Source: JAIVGV01 sp032229975 (lineage in GTDB: Bacteria > Acidobacteriota > Blastocatellia > Pyrinomonadales > Pyrinomonadaceae). From it: a DNA stretch of 64,000 nucleotides. Shown here in pieces: positions 34,653 through 43,493 of this stretch. The notes under the pieces were generated by a model, which was not told the origin of the DNA, ran no database searches, and worked only from the letters and a program-made list of their open reading frames with translations. The stretch's first letter is position 1. The number at the start of each line of letters is the position of its first letter. Both the position numbers and the translations under genes were made by a program. The stretch covers positions 1 through 64,000 of the forward strand of contig JAVXVG010000018.1 of assembly GCA_032229975.1 (NCBI GenBank), written 5' to 3'.

Positions 34653-34937
34653 TTAAATTGTCTCTGCGCCGGTCGCCGTCGCATCGGCGGTCGTCGTGTG
34701 TGTTGTGTCGCGTCGTCGTTGCCATTCTTCGCGCAAGTGGTCGCCGCCGCCGAGCGCCTCGTCGATCCATTCCAGATTCTTCTCGGCGAAGCAGCGCACG
34801 CCGCCCCAGACGTTCTTCTCGAACTCGCCGAGTTGGTGCGCCACATCTTTCGGGAAGATAGCGAACGAGGCGTCGCAGAAGAAACGCCAGATGTCTTTCA
34901 GGCTGTCGCCCGTGTTGTATCGCGGATCGTTGTTCAT
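34653..34937 (-). CDS. Small protein of unknown function
   Basis: The 94-residue protein has a strong ribosome site (AAAGGAGGT, 12 bases before ATG 34937). The first 70 residues are coherent (SLKDIWRFFCDASFAIFPKDVAHQLGEFEKN, WGGVRCFAEKNLEWIDEALGG) and the last 25 are low-complexity Thr/Ala. No membrane helix or known motif. It lies between the helicase gene and ispH on the same strand, but the spacer on each side suggests separate units. Confidence 0.6.
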   Translation of the reverse strand: MNNDPRYNTGDSLKDIWRFFCDASFAIFPKDVAHQLGEFEKNVWGGVRCFAEKNLEWIDEALGGGDHLREEWQRRRDTTHTTTADATATGAETI

Positions 34938-35044
34938 TTAAATCGAAACCTCCTTTGAACTATACGGTCGCACGCCCGCGCGCGTTCCACATTGTACGCA
35001 GCCGCGAGCCAAACCGCCAAAGGCGGACGTGCCAGAAACCCTTT

Positions 35045-37933
35045 TTACAAGACTTCGTCCGTTCGCACGGGCTCGCGCAAGATGCCTCGCGCCGCTTCGG
35101 ACGCAACGCGCGCGGCTGCCGTGTGGCTCGCGCGCAAGTTTCCGATCTGCAAGAGCGACTCGCCGGTGCGCGAGAGCAGGCGGAAGAGATCGCCCTCTTC
35201 GGCGCGCGTCTCGCGCACGAGCGTCGCCCAAGTTTCGCCGCGCGCCCAACGCGCCACCGCCGCCGCCGCAGAGAAGTTGAACTCTTCAGCAGGCTCTAGC
35301 TCCTGCTCCCACTCCGCGCTCGCCACGTCGAACGCGATCCGCTCAAATTCGGAGAGCGCGCCGACGAGCGCATCATCGAGTTCCAACTGGCCGAAGTCGC
35401 GATCCGGATCGGCAGCGAGCGCGGCGACTATTCCGGCGGCGCGCGGCGCGTCGAGCTTGTCGAACAACTTTCTCTCAATCGCCTCGCCGACAAGGAGCGG
35501 TCTGTCGAGCCTGAGATCGGCGAGCCAGCGACCGCGCTCCGTGACGCGCTCGCGCGCATAGTCGAGATAGCCGAAGCGCGCGAGCACGAGCGCGCGCCGC
35601 TCGAAGGGCCGCCACACCTCGCCGCGCAAAACTTCCGCGCGCCGCTCCATCTGTTCGACCGTCGCCGCTTCCTGCACCACAGACCACAGCGCGTCATGAC
35701 AAAGCGTGCGCTCCGCATCACTCAATACGACGCGCTTCTCGCCTCGCTTGACGGTCTTGCTCGATCCAACATCCGCGCGCGCCGTGCCGGTCAACTCGTC
35801 CATCAGATCGTTGATGAGCGTGACGGCTTCATCGGATTGCGCGCGCGCATCTCTCAGTCGCGGCTCCTGCATGAGCGTTGCGCGCCCCGCGTGCGCGTCT
35901 GCAAACGCGGCGTCGCGCGCGTTCTCCGTACGCGGATAAATTTCTTCATAGACGCGACCGACGCGGTCGAGCGAGACGTTCGCGCGCCGGCCATCTTCGC
36001 GCACGCCGACGAAGCTGCCCTCACGCCGCTCTGTGACGAAGACGAGGCGTCGGCTGTTGCGACCTACACCGACGACGCGACCGGGCACGACCGTCTCGTC
36101 GAGCCACGTCAAATAAACTTCAAAGCGCGTGTGCGGCACGCCGGTTAGCAATCGATCACGCGCGCTCGCTAGACGTTCGAGACCGCGCGCGACTTCGGGC
36201 GAGAGATCACAGCCCGCCTCGCGCAATTTGTCTGCGATGCGTCGCTCCGCGTCGTCGCGCTCGCGCTCCAAGCGCACGATGCGATCCAGAGTTTCGCGGT
36301 GCGCGAAGCTGCGCGAGACGATCTCGCGGACGTGCGCGAAGTCGCCGTAAGCATCGAGCAGATTAAGAAGCGTCGTGTAGGTGGCCCTAAACTGACTCTC
36401 AAGCGGTTCGGGCGGCGACTGCAAGAGCGCGGCGAGCTTCTGCGGCTCTTGATGCATTCCCGGCGCGGCGACGATGAAGCCGACGCGGTCGCGGCTGCGA
36501 CGACCGGCCCTTCCCGTCATCTGCTGCAACTCCGACGAAGTGAGCGAACGCCAGCCGCGCCCCGTGCGCGCGTCAACGTTCGAGACGACGACCGTGCGCG
36601 CCGGAAAATCTACTCCGGCGGCAACGGTCGCGGTTGCGAAGATCGCATCGAGCAATCCGGCAGCCATCAACTTTTCGACGGCGAGTTTCCATGCCGGAAG
36701 GTGGCCCGCGTGATGCGAGGCGACGCCGCCACGCGCGACCACTTCGAGATGACGGTGCTTGCGAACTTCCGGGTGTTGTTCGACGAACTCACTGAGGAAC
36801 GCGCGTCGCGCCTCGCGCCGTCGTGGATCGCTGTCGCGTCGGCCCAAGCCTGCTTCCGTCGCTGCCTCGTCGCATCGTTTGCGAGTTGGCAGAAAGACGA
36901 TGGCCGGAAGTAGATCGTATGCGCCGAGCGCGGTGAGCAAGGAGGCGGGCGGCATCTCCGGCAAGTTCATCCGGCCCGTTCGCGTCTCGCGTCGCACGCC
37001 GCCGAAGCGCGAGTGTGATTGATCGCGTCGCGCGCTGGCGTGTTGCAGGAAGTTCGCGATCTCGTGATTGAACTTTCCCGCTTCGTCGTAGAGCGGCGCA
37101 AGTTGTCCTTCCGGATAGAGGAACGCAGCACGCAAGGGTACAGGTCGCGCGCCGGGGCGAGAGACGACCGCGCAGCGCACGCCGCGCACCTCTTCCATCC
37201 ACGCAGCAAACTCCGAAGCGTTGCCGACCGTCGCTGAGAGCAGAAGCATACGCACGCGCGGCGGCGTCAAGATGATCGCCTCTTCCCAGACGTGCCCGCG
37301 TTCTTCGTCCGCGAGGTAGTGCGCTTCGTCGAGGATGACGAGATCGGCACGGAGTTGTCTGCCTTCGCGCATCGCGTCGAAGAGTTGGTTGCGATAGACC
37401 TCTGTCGTGCCGACGACGAGCGGGGCTTCGCCGTTCTCTTTGCGATCACCTGTGAGGATGCCGACGTTCTCAGGGCCGAAGGCTTCGGAGAACTCGTGAT
37501 ACTTCGAGTTGGTCAGAGCCTTCAAGGGGCTCGTGTACCAAGCGCGTTTTCCTTCGGCGATGAGTCGTCTGATCTCTTCGCGCGCGATCCAAGTCTTGCC
37601 GCTTCCCGTGGGCGCGGTCACTAACACGTCTTCGTGTTCGAGCGCGGCGAGGGCTTCGAGTTGAAAGGGATCGGGCTTGAAGGGCGCGGGCTCAGGCGTG
37701 CCGATGCCTTCGAGCAGGCGACGCACGTCGCGCCCTCGCAAGGCGCGCAGAGCCGTGCGCTCGACCGAGTCGCCCGCGTCGTTCGACAGCGCGCGCGTGT
37801 TGTGGACATCGGCGCGTCGCGCGTCACCTTGATGACGCGTGCGTCCGCCGCCGACGCTGCTACCATTGCGTCCGCCGTGCCCGCGCCGCCCACCGCTCGC
37901 GCTGCCTCGTCCCCCGCCTCCTTTGCGTGGCAT
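35045..37933 (-). CDS. Ski2-like DEAD/DEAH-box helicase
   Basis: The 962-residue protein starts with a Gly/Arg-rich tail of about 50 residues (RGG-like). The helicase core has motif I APTGSGKT (107-114), Ia TSPLKAL, the GDRKEN region, II LDEAH (201-205), III SATVGN, and VI QMTGRAGRRSRDRVGF. The C-terminal 400 residues are helical, as in Mtr4/Ski2-type enzymes that unwind RNA for degradation. In bacteria such proteins are poorly studied; an RNA role is inferred from the family and from the RGG-like tail. It is divergent from the 38101 gene; the 167-base spacer shows no clear promoter. Confidence 0.9.
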   Translation of the reverse strand: MPRKGGGGRGSASGGRRGHGGRNGSSVGGGRTRHQGDARRADVHNTRALSNDAGDSVERTALRALRGRDVRRLLEGIGTPEPAPFKPDPFQLEALAALEHEDVLVTAPTGSGKTWIAREEIRRLIAEGKRAWYTSPLKALTNSKYHEFSEAFGPENVGILTGDRKENGEAPLVVGTTEVYRNQLFDAMREGRQLRADLVILDEAHYLADEERGHVWEEAIILTPPRVRMLLLSATVGNASEFAAWMEEVRGVRCAVVSRPGARPVPLRAAFLYPEGQLAPLYDEAGKFNHEIANFLQHASARRDQSHSRFGGVRRETRTGRMNLPEMPPASLLTALGAYDLLPAIVFLPTRKRCDEAATEAGLGRRDSDPRRREARRAFLSEFVEQHPEVRKHRHLEVVARGGVASHHAGHLPAWKLAVEKLMAAGLLDAIFATATVAAGVDFPARTVVVSNVDARTGRGWRSLTSSELQQMTGRAGRRSRDRVGFIVAAPGMHQEPQKLAALLQSPPEPLESQFRATYTTLLNLLDAYGDFAHVREIVSRSFAHRETLDRIVRLERERDDAERRIADKLREAGCDLSPEVARGLERLASARDRLLTGVPHTRFEVYLTWLDETVVPGRVVGVGRNSRRLVFVTERREGSFVGVREDGRRANVSLDRVGRVYEEIYPRTENARDAAFADAHAGRATLMQEPRLRDARAQSDEAVTLINDLMDELTGTARADVGSSKTVKRGEKRVVLSDAERTLCHDALWSVVQEAATVEQMERRAEVLRGEVWRPFERRALVLARFGYLDYARERVTERGRWLADLRLDRPLLVGEAIERKLFDKLDAPRAAGIVAALAADPDRDFGQLELDDALVGALSEFERIAFDVASAEWEQELEPAEEFNFSAAAAVARWARGETWATLVRETRAEEGDLFRLLSRTGESLLQIGNLRASHTAAARVASEAARGILREPVRTDEVL

Positions 37934-38100
37934 AATGGAATCATTAAACCACAGCTACGGCCGAAACTTTTACGGGCGCGATATCTTTCAAGGCGCGCCC
38001 GCAACGTTCCGCGACGCCGGAACGTCTAAATACTTTGCAAGGGCACGCACGCCGCACTCATTTATTTTAACTTCGTGCGGCGCGTGTTGGGTGAAAGTTG

Positions 38101-39186
38101 ATGGCGGATATTTTTCAGACGCACGAAGAGTTAGGGATTGACGCTGAACAACGCGCGCGCACGTTTACGCGTTGGCTCGGCGGCTCGGTCGTCGCGCACG
38201 CGCTGTTGTTCGCGGCGTTCGTTTATATCCCTGTCCTTCACGATACATTCTCACTCGCGAACGAGCTGTCGGGCTTTCGCGTCGTGAGCAAGGATTACGA
38301 GAAGACGAAAGTTTACGAGCGCGCGACGATCATCAATCTCGCCGCGCAGCAACTCTATTATCCGGCGGGCTTCTTCGATGCGTCGCAGCCCGTCGTCTCG
38401 TCGCCCGACGATCCGAAGTTCATCGCTGCGGTCAACCCGAAGCCCGCGCCGACGCCTCGGCCCGTGCGCGTGAGAGTAAAGCCGACGCCTTCGCCGACAC
38501 CTGTCGCGGCGGAAGAGACTGCGAAGAATACTTCGGACAAGTCCAAGCCTAATGCTTCGCCATCGCCCGCCGCGTCGCCCGCGCAGCCGCAGACGCCGGA
38601 AGAGGCGGAGCGACTCGCGAAGGAAGCGAACGTCGAGGCCTTCCCAGAGATCAACACGAAGCCTTTCGAGGATTTGCTCGCGGAGGCCAAGAAGAAGAAG
38701 GACGCGGGCAAGATCGATCTCAAAGGTACGCTCGACATCTCAGCCGAAGGCGACAGGCAGGACGACGGCCACATCGCCAACCTGCACATCACAGGCGAGT
38801 CGGCGAGCAACGAGGAGTTGCACGCGTTGGCGAGCGCGTTCATCGGGGCTCTGAGCGATAGTCAGGCCCTTGCCGCACTCAAAGGCACGCGACACATACG
38901 TCTGAAAGTTTGGCTCGACGACAAACAGCTTTCGGTGCGCGTGCTGACCGAGACGGCCACCGCCGACGAGGCTGCGCGCCTCACCAATGGATACAACCTG
39001 CTGCTGCTCGCGGGCGCGATGAAGAAGAAGGGACAGGACGAGGAAGCGATCTTCAAAAACCTCAAGCTCAGAAACGACGCGCAACAGATCACGCTCACCT
39101 TCGATATGCCACGCGCCGACGCGGGCGCACTCGTCACGAAGCTGACGGCGAAGAATCAGACTCCGCCACCGACGCCCGGCGAGTAA
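38101..39186 (+). CDS. Membrane-anchored protein with TonB-like N-terminal layout
   Basis: The 361-residue protein has a short cytoplasmic part (about 27 residues), one membrane helix (WLGGSVVAHALLFAAFVYI), then a Pro-rich, alternating-charge linker (PKPAPTPRPVRVRVKPTPSPTPV) as in TonB/TolA. The C-terminal 170 residues contain a helix KPFEDLLAEAKKKKDAGK, then LKGTLDISAEGDR and strands that do not match the TonB C-terminal fold. I infer an envelope-spanning protein. I chose ATG 38101 over the TTG one codon earlier. secA lies downstream on the same strand but has its own promoter. Confidence 0.7.
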   Translation: MADIFQTHEELGIDAEQRARTFTRWLGGSVVAHALLFAAFVYIPVLHDTFSLANELSGFRVVSKDYEKTKVYERATIINLAAQQLYYPAGFFDASQPVVSSPDDPKFIAAVNPKPAPTPRPVRVRVKPTPSPTPVAAEETAKNTSDKSKPNASPSPAASPAQPQTPEEAERLAKEANVEAFPEINTKPFEDLLAEAKKKKDAGKIDLKGTLDISAEGDRQDDGHIANLHITGESASNEELHALASAFIGALSDSQALAALKGTRHIRLKVWLDDKQLSVRVLTETATADEAARLTNGYNLLLLAGAMKKKGQDEEAIFKNLKLRNDAQQITLTFDMPRADAGALVTKLTAKNQTPPPTPGE

Positions 39187-39264
39187 GACCATGCGCCGCA
39201 CATCGAATGAGAACGACCCGCGCGATTTCAAAACCCGCGCGACGTGAGTTAAACTAGACGACGG

Positions 39265-39645
39265 ATGAGAGGCAAGTCTCACAGACAGCAAACGCGCACG
39301 CCGACGCCCACGCCGCAGATCGTTTTGAGCGCGCTCGTCGGCTCGCTCGTCGTCTGCGCCACGCTCGGCGCGGCGAATGCGCCCGCGCGCACAGTCTCTC
39401 AGTATGCGGGCGTCGCGCTCGTTCGGGCCTCCTCGGTCTTCCAATCGCAGACGCACGCGCGACACATCGTTCACGTGCGCGCCGCGCGTGTGGCTGTCGA
39501 GCGCACTAATCGTTCGGACACGCTCTCGGCGCAGGCCCTCTCACATCTCATCGCCTCTTCGAGCGGCAAGCAGTTTTCGCACGCGCCCGGAATGTCGCGC
39601 GAGCAGTCTGGAAATCTCCTGCCTCAGAATTTAGCCCTTCCCTGA
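39265..39645 (+). CDS. Small hypothetical protein, weakly supported
   Basis: The 126-residue frame opens with a basic segment and one hydrophobic helix (IVLSALVGSLVVCATLGAA) that could be a signal or anchor. The rest has no motif (TVSQYAGVALVRASSVFQ is followed by His/Arg-rich text). There is no convincing ribosome site. It precedes a MITE-like element and the secA promoter. Coding status is uncertain. Confidence 0.4.
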   Translation: MRGKSHRQQTRTPTPTPQIVLSALVGSLVVCATLGAANAPARTVSQYAGVALVRASSVFQSQTHARHIVHVRAARVAVERTNRSDTLSAQALSHLIASSSGKQFSHAPGMSREQSGNLLPQNLALP

Positions 39646-39667
39646 AAGCACGCGCGGTCGCGGTCGC

Positions 39668-39750
39668 CGAAAAGGGTCGTGTCCTAATTTGAAAATCTTA
39701 GCCCGATAACTGCTGGCCTTTATTTTCAAATTAGGACACTACTCGAAAAG
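39668..39750. mobile_element. MITE-like palindrome with 7-bp flanking direct repeats
   Basis: A perfect 18-bp inverted repeat (39679-39696 with 39722-39739, 25-base loop) is AT-rich in a GC-rich region. CGAAAAG lies exactly 4 bases outside each arm (39668-39674 and 39744-39750). Taking 39675-39743 as the element gives 22-bp ends with two mismatches and an apparent 7-bp target duplication. No transposase is present. Confidence 0.65.
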
Positions 39751-39758
39751 CGACTCGC

Positions 39759-39788
39759 TTGCCCCGTGCATCCACGCTCACATAAAAT
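39759..39788 (+). promoter_or_regulatory. secA promoter
   Basis: TTGCCC (39759-39764), an 18-base spacer and TAAAAT (39783-39788) lie 85 bases before the secA start and just past the MITE-like element. Confidence 0.55.
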
Positions 39789-39872
39789 TGCACGTTCGCG
39801 GCTGTGTGTGCGCGTTCGTGCGTCGTGGCGGCAGAGTTTGCCGCGCGTCTCTTACCGGGGAAGGATGAAGCA

Positions 39873-42647
39873 ATGATCGACAAGTTTCTCACTAAAGTTT
39901 TCGGCAGCCAGAATCAGCGTTACATCAAGACGCTGCAACCGCTCGTTGATCAGATCAACGGGCTTGAGCCATCAATTAAAAAACTTTCTGACGACGAACT
40001 GCGCGCGCGCACCGTCGAGTTCAAGGAGCGGATCGCTCAAGCAGTCGGCGACGTGACGATCCCCGAAGATCGCAAGCGCAGAGAGCAGCGCGCGCTCGAC
40101 GAGATACTGCCGGAAGCCTTCGCCATCGGGCGCGAGGCTTCTGTGCGCGCCACAGGGATGCGCCACTTCGATGTGCAGCTCATCGGCGGCATCGCCTTGC
40201 ATCAAGGCAAGATCGCGGAGATGCGAACGGGCGAAGGCAAGACACTCGTCGCAACTCTTCCGGCCTATCTAAATGCTCTGACGGGTCGTGGCGTCCACGT
40301 CGTCACCGTCAACGATTATCTCGCCTCGCGCGACGCCGAGTGGATGGGCCGCATCTATCGCTTCCTCGGTCTCTCGGTCGGCGTCATCCAGAACGACATG
40401 GACGATTGGGAGCGCAAGGACGCATACAGCGCGGACATCACCTACGGCACGAACAACGAGTTCGGCTTCGATTATCTGCGCGACAACATGAAGTTCGATC
40501 TTGCGACGTGCGTCCAGCACGGCCACTACCACGCTATCGTGGATGAGGTCGATTCGATCTTGATCGACGAGGCGCGCACGCCTCTGATCATTTCAGGCCC
40601 TTCGGACGAAGCGACCGACAAGTATTACAAGGCGGACGCGATCATCCCGCACTTGAAGCGCGGGACTGAGGAGACGGAGCCGGGGACGATGAAGAAGAAG
40701 CTCACCGGCGACTACATCGTCGATGAGAAACAGCACTCGGCGGTGCTGACCGAAGACGGCGTTGATCGCGCTGAAAAACTGCTCGGCGTCGGCAATCTCT
40801 ACGATCCTTCAAACATGGAGATGCTGCACTGCGTCGAGCAGGCGTTGAAAGCGCACACGCTTTATAAGAACGATCACCAGTACATCGTTAGAGACGGCGA
40901 AGTGATCATCGTCGATGAGTTCACGGGACGCACGATGCCCGGCCGTCGCTGGTCGGACGGTCTGCATCAGGCGGTCGAGGCGAAAGAAGGAGTGAAGATC
41001 GAGCGCGAGAATCAGACGCTCGCGACGATCACTTTGCAAAACTATTTCCGCCTCTACGAAAAACTCTCCGGCATGACCGGCACGGCCTTCACCGAAGCAG
41101 CCGAGTTCGATTCGACCTACAAGCTCGAAGTGGCCGTCATCCCGACGCACCGCCCGATGGTGCGCCGCGATCACCCGGACATGATCTTCCGCACCGTCGG
41201 CGAAAAGTGGGACGCCGTCGTCGAAGAGATCAAGGAGTGTTACGAGAAGGGCCAGCCGACGCTCGTCGGCACGGTCTCGGTCGAGAACTCGGAGTTGCTT
41301 TCGCGCAAATTGCAGAAGGCGCATGTCCCGCACAACGTCCTGAACGCCAAGCACCACGACCGCGAGGCGGAGATCGTCGCGCAAGCAGGCAGGAAGGGCA
41401 TGGTCACGATTGCGACGAACATGGCCGGTCGCGGCACGGACATCCTTCTCGGCGGCAATCCCGAATTCATGGCGCGCGAGTTTTTGAAGCAGGAGGAGAT
41501 CGATCCGGACGAAGCGACACCCGAACAGTTAGAGGAAGCCTTGCAGCGCGCCAAGCCCATCGTCGAAGCGGAGCACAAGGAGGTCGTCGGCGCGGGGGGC
41601 CTTCACATCATCGGGACTGAAAGGCACGAGGCGCGGCGCATCGACAACCAGTTGCGCGGTCGCTCAGGTCGTCAGGGCGATCCCGGATCGTCTCGGTTCT
41701 TCCTCTCGCTCGAAGACGATCTGATGCGCATCTTCGCGGGCGACAAGGTCAAGGCTCTGATGCAGCGACTCGGCATGGAAGAGGGCGTCGCCATCGAATC
41801 GAAGATGGTCTCGAAGAGGATCGAGTCGGCGCAAAAGTCTGTCGAGGGCCGCAACTTTGAATCGCGCAAGCACCTGCTGCAATACGACGACGTGATGAAC
41901 CGGCAGCGCGAGACGATCTACAGCCTGCGCCGGCAGTTGATGGAGCAGCCCGACCAGCGCGACTTCCTCTTGGGCGACGGCGGCGTGGCGTACGATCTCT
42001 TGTCCGACCTTGCCAAGCAGTACATCGATCAGGACGAGAGCGTGGATGATTGGGACGTGGAGAACTTCCGCATCCAGTTGCAATCGATCTACGACTTCAA
42101 CGCCGAAACGGAAGGGATCGATTTCGAGCACGCGACCTCGCAGGAAGTTCAGAAGACGATCTGGGAGAAGTTGAAAGCGAAGTACGCGGAGAAGGAAGCG
42201 CAGGTCGGCGTCGAGGCGATGCGTACCTACGAGCGCATCATCATGCTCAACATCATCGACGCGCAGTGGAAGGATCACTTGCTTGCGCTCGATCACTTGA
42301 AGCAGGGCATCGGACTTGTCGGCTACGGGCAGAAAGACCCGCTCGTCGAGTACAAGAAAGAGAGTTTCGATCTCTTCCAGTCGATGCTGGATCGCATCGA
42401 CACGATCACGATTCGCTCGCTCTTCAACCTGCAAGTCGTCGCCGAGCAAGCTCCCGAACAGTTGCAGCAGCGACGCCGCGCGCGCCCGACCGCGATGCAG
42501 TTTACGGGCCCCAATCAAGGCGCAGCCGCCGCCGGTGAAGAGGCGGGCGCATCGAAGACCATCACGCGCACGCAGCCCAAGATCGGCAGAAACGATCCAT
42601 GCTCATGCGGCTCCGGCAAGAAGTACAAGAAGTGCTGCGGCGCGTGA
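39873..42647 (+). CDS. secA: Preprotein translocase ATPase SecA
   Basis: The 924-residue motor of the Sec export pathway starts at ATG 39873 with GGGGAAGG 8 bases upstream; the frame further upstream is not coding. It shows Walker A MRTGEGKT (117-124), Walker B VDEVDSILIDEART, the preprotein cross-linking region, NMAGRGTDILLGG of the second nucleotide-binding fold, and LRGRSGRQGDPGSS. The C-terminus ends in the SEC-C zinc motif CSCGSGKKYKKCCGA that binds SecB or phospholipid. Length and order are normal. Confidence 0.98.
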   Translation: MIDKFLTKVFGSQNQRYIKTLQPLVDQINGLEPSIKKLSDDELRARTVEFKERIAQAVGDVTIPEDRKRREQRALDEILPEAFAIGREASVRATGMRHFDVQLIGGIALHQGKIAEMRTGEGKTLVATLPAYLNALTGRGVHVVTVNDYLASRDAEWMGRIYRFLGLSVGVIQNDMDDWERKDAYSADITYGTNNEFGFDYLRDNMKFDLATCVQHGHYHAIVDEVDSILIDEARTPLIISGPSDEATDKYYKADAIIPHLKRGTEETEPGTMKKKLTGDYIVDEKQHSAVLTEDGVDRAEKLLGVGNLYDPSNMEMLHCVEQALKAHTLYKNDHQYIVRDGEVIIVDEFTGRTMPGRRWSDGLHQAVEAKEGVKIERENQTLATITLQNYFRLYEKLSGMTGTAFTEAAEFDSTYKLEVAVIPTHRPMVRRDHPDMIFRTVGEKWDAVVEEIKECYEKGQPTLVGTVSVENSELLSRKLQKAHVPHNVLNAKHHDREAEIVAQAGRKGMVTIATNMAGRGTDILLGGNPEFMAREFLKQEEIDPDEATPEQLEEALQRAKPIVEAEHKEVVGAGGLHIIGTERHEARRIDNQLRGRSGRQGDPGSSRFFLSLEDDLMRIFAGDKVKALMQRLGMEEGVAIESKMVSKRIESAQKSVEGRNFESRKHLLQYDDVMNRQRETIYSLRRQLMEQPDQRDFLLGDGGVAYDLLSDLAKQYIDQDESVDDWDVENFRIQLQSIYDFNAETEGIDFEHATSQEVQKTIWEKLKAKYAEKEAQVGVEAMRTYERIIMLNIIDAQWKDHLLALDHLKQGIGLVGYGQKDPLVEYKKESFDLFQSMLDRIDTITIRSLFNLQVVAEQAPEQLQQRRRARPTAMQFTGPNQGAAAAGEEAGASKTITRTQPKIGRNDPCSCGSGKKYKKCCGA

Positions 42648-42676
42648 AGTGACTTTCGCGACAGGAGGGATGAGCG

Positions 42677-43468
42677 ATATTCGGCAGCGCAACACTCTCG
42701 CGATTACTGATCGCGGCAACCCTCGTCGTGCCTCTCGCGGGCGCGGCGTGGGCCAGTGCGCAGGAGGCGCGTCCGAACGATGAGGCGAAGGAGCTGCTGC
42801 GGCTCCGCGCGCATCTCGATTCGCAGTACAAAGCAATCGAAGAGATGTTCGCCGCGCCGCAGACGGCGCAGCATTCGGTCGCGTCGCCGACGCCGGAGGC
42901 TATGCCAGCCGCGCCACCTCATCAGACGACCCCGCCACCCGTCCAAGACTACAGGAATCGCGTACGCCTCTCCGCGCCGATCAGAGATCGGAAGTGGCAG
43001 GACGAAGTGGCCCGACGCTTCGCGCGCGCCGCCGACACCGTCGAGCAGATGCTGAAGCTTAACCCGCCCGACGCGCCCGCTCTGGGCGAGAGGCTTGAGA
43101 CGCTACGCCTCTACGCACAGCCTGTGAGCAGCCCCGATAGTGGTCGCAATGTCTTCGGAGCTATGGAAGTTGATCGGCGCGCCCAGTTGAAGGACGTGCC
43201 TGCGGCTCCCTATACACCCGAAGCCCTCGCAGCTAACGCGCGCGCCGTCGTCAGGCTGCGGCTGGTGCTGGCGGCGGACGGATCTGTTAAGCACATCTTT
43301 CCTATCCAGTCGGCACGCTACGGCCTGACCGAGTCGGCGGTCATGGCAGCAGGCCGGATTACATTCAAGCCGGCGGTGAGGAACGACCTGACCGTCTCGC
43401 AGTTCTTCACCATCGTCTATGACTTCAAGGATCGTCGCCCGGCGACACCTAACGTCCCGAAAACTTAA
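42677..43468 (+). CDS. Secreted protein with TonB C-terminal-like domain, probable AUA start
   Basis: The frame encodes a signal peptide (LLIAATLVVPLAGAAWASAQ), a Pro-rich stretch and a C-terminal domain (VVRLRLVLAADGSVKHIFPIQSARYGLTESAVMAAGRITFKPA) with the TonB C-terminal pattern of strands and an AAxxWxFxPA-like helix end. The only ATG/GTG/TTG in the frame is GTG 42728, which would cut the signal peptide. AGGAGGG at 42663-42669 is ideally spaced for ATA 42677, which restores the full signal. The ATG at 42670 is in another frame and stops early. Start therefore unusual or affected by a sequence error. Confidence 0.7.
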   Translation: MFGSATLSRLLIAATLVVPLAGAAWASAQEARPNDEAKELLRLRAHLDSQYKAIEEMFAAPQTAQHSVASPTPEAMPAAPPHQTTPPPVQDYRNRVRLSAPIRDRKWQDEVARRFARAADTVEQMLKLNPPDAPALGERLETLRLYAQPVSSPDSGRNVFGAMEVDRRAQLKDVPAAPYTPEALAANARAVVRLRLVLAADGSVKHIFPIQSARYGLTESAVMAAGRITFKPAVRNDLTVSQFFTIVYDFKDRRPATPNVPKT

Positions 43469-43493
43469 TTCTAGCCCGCGCTAGATAGTCCAA

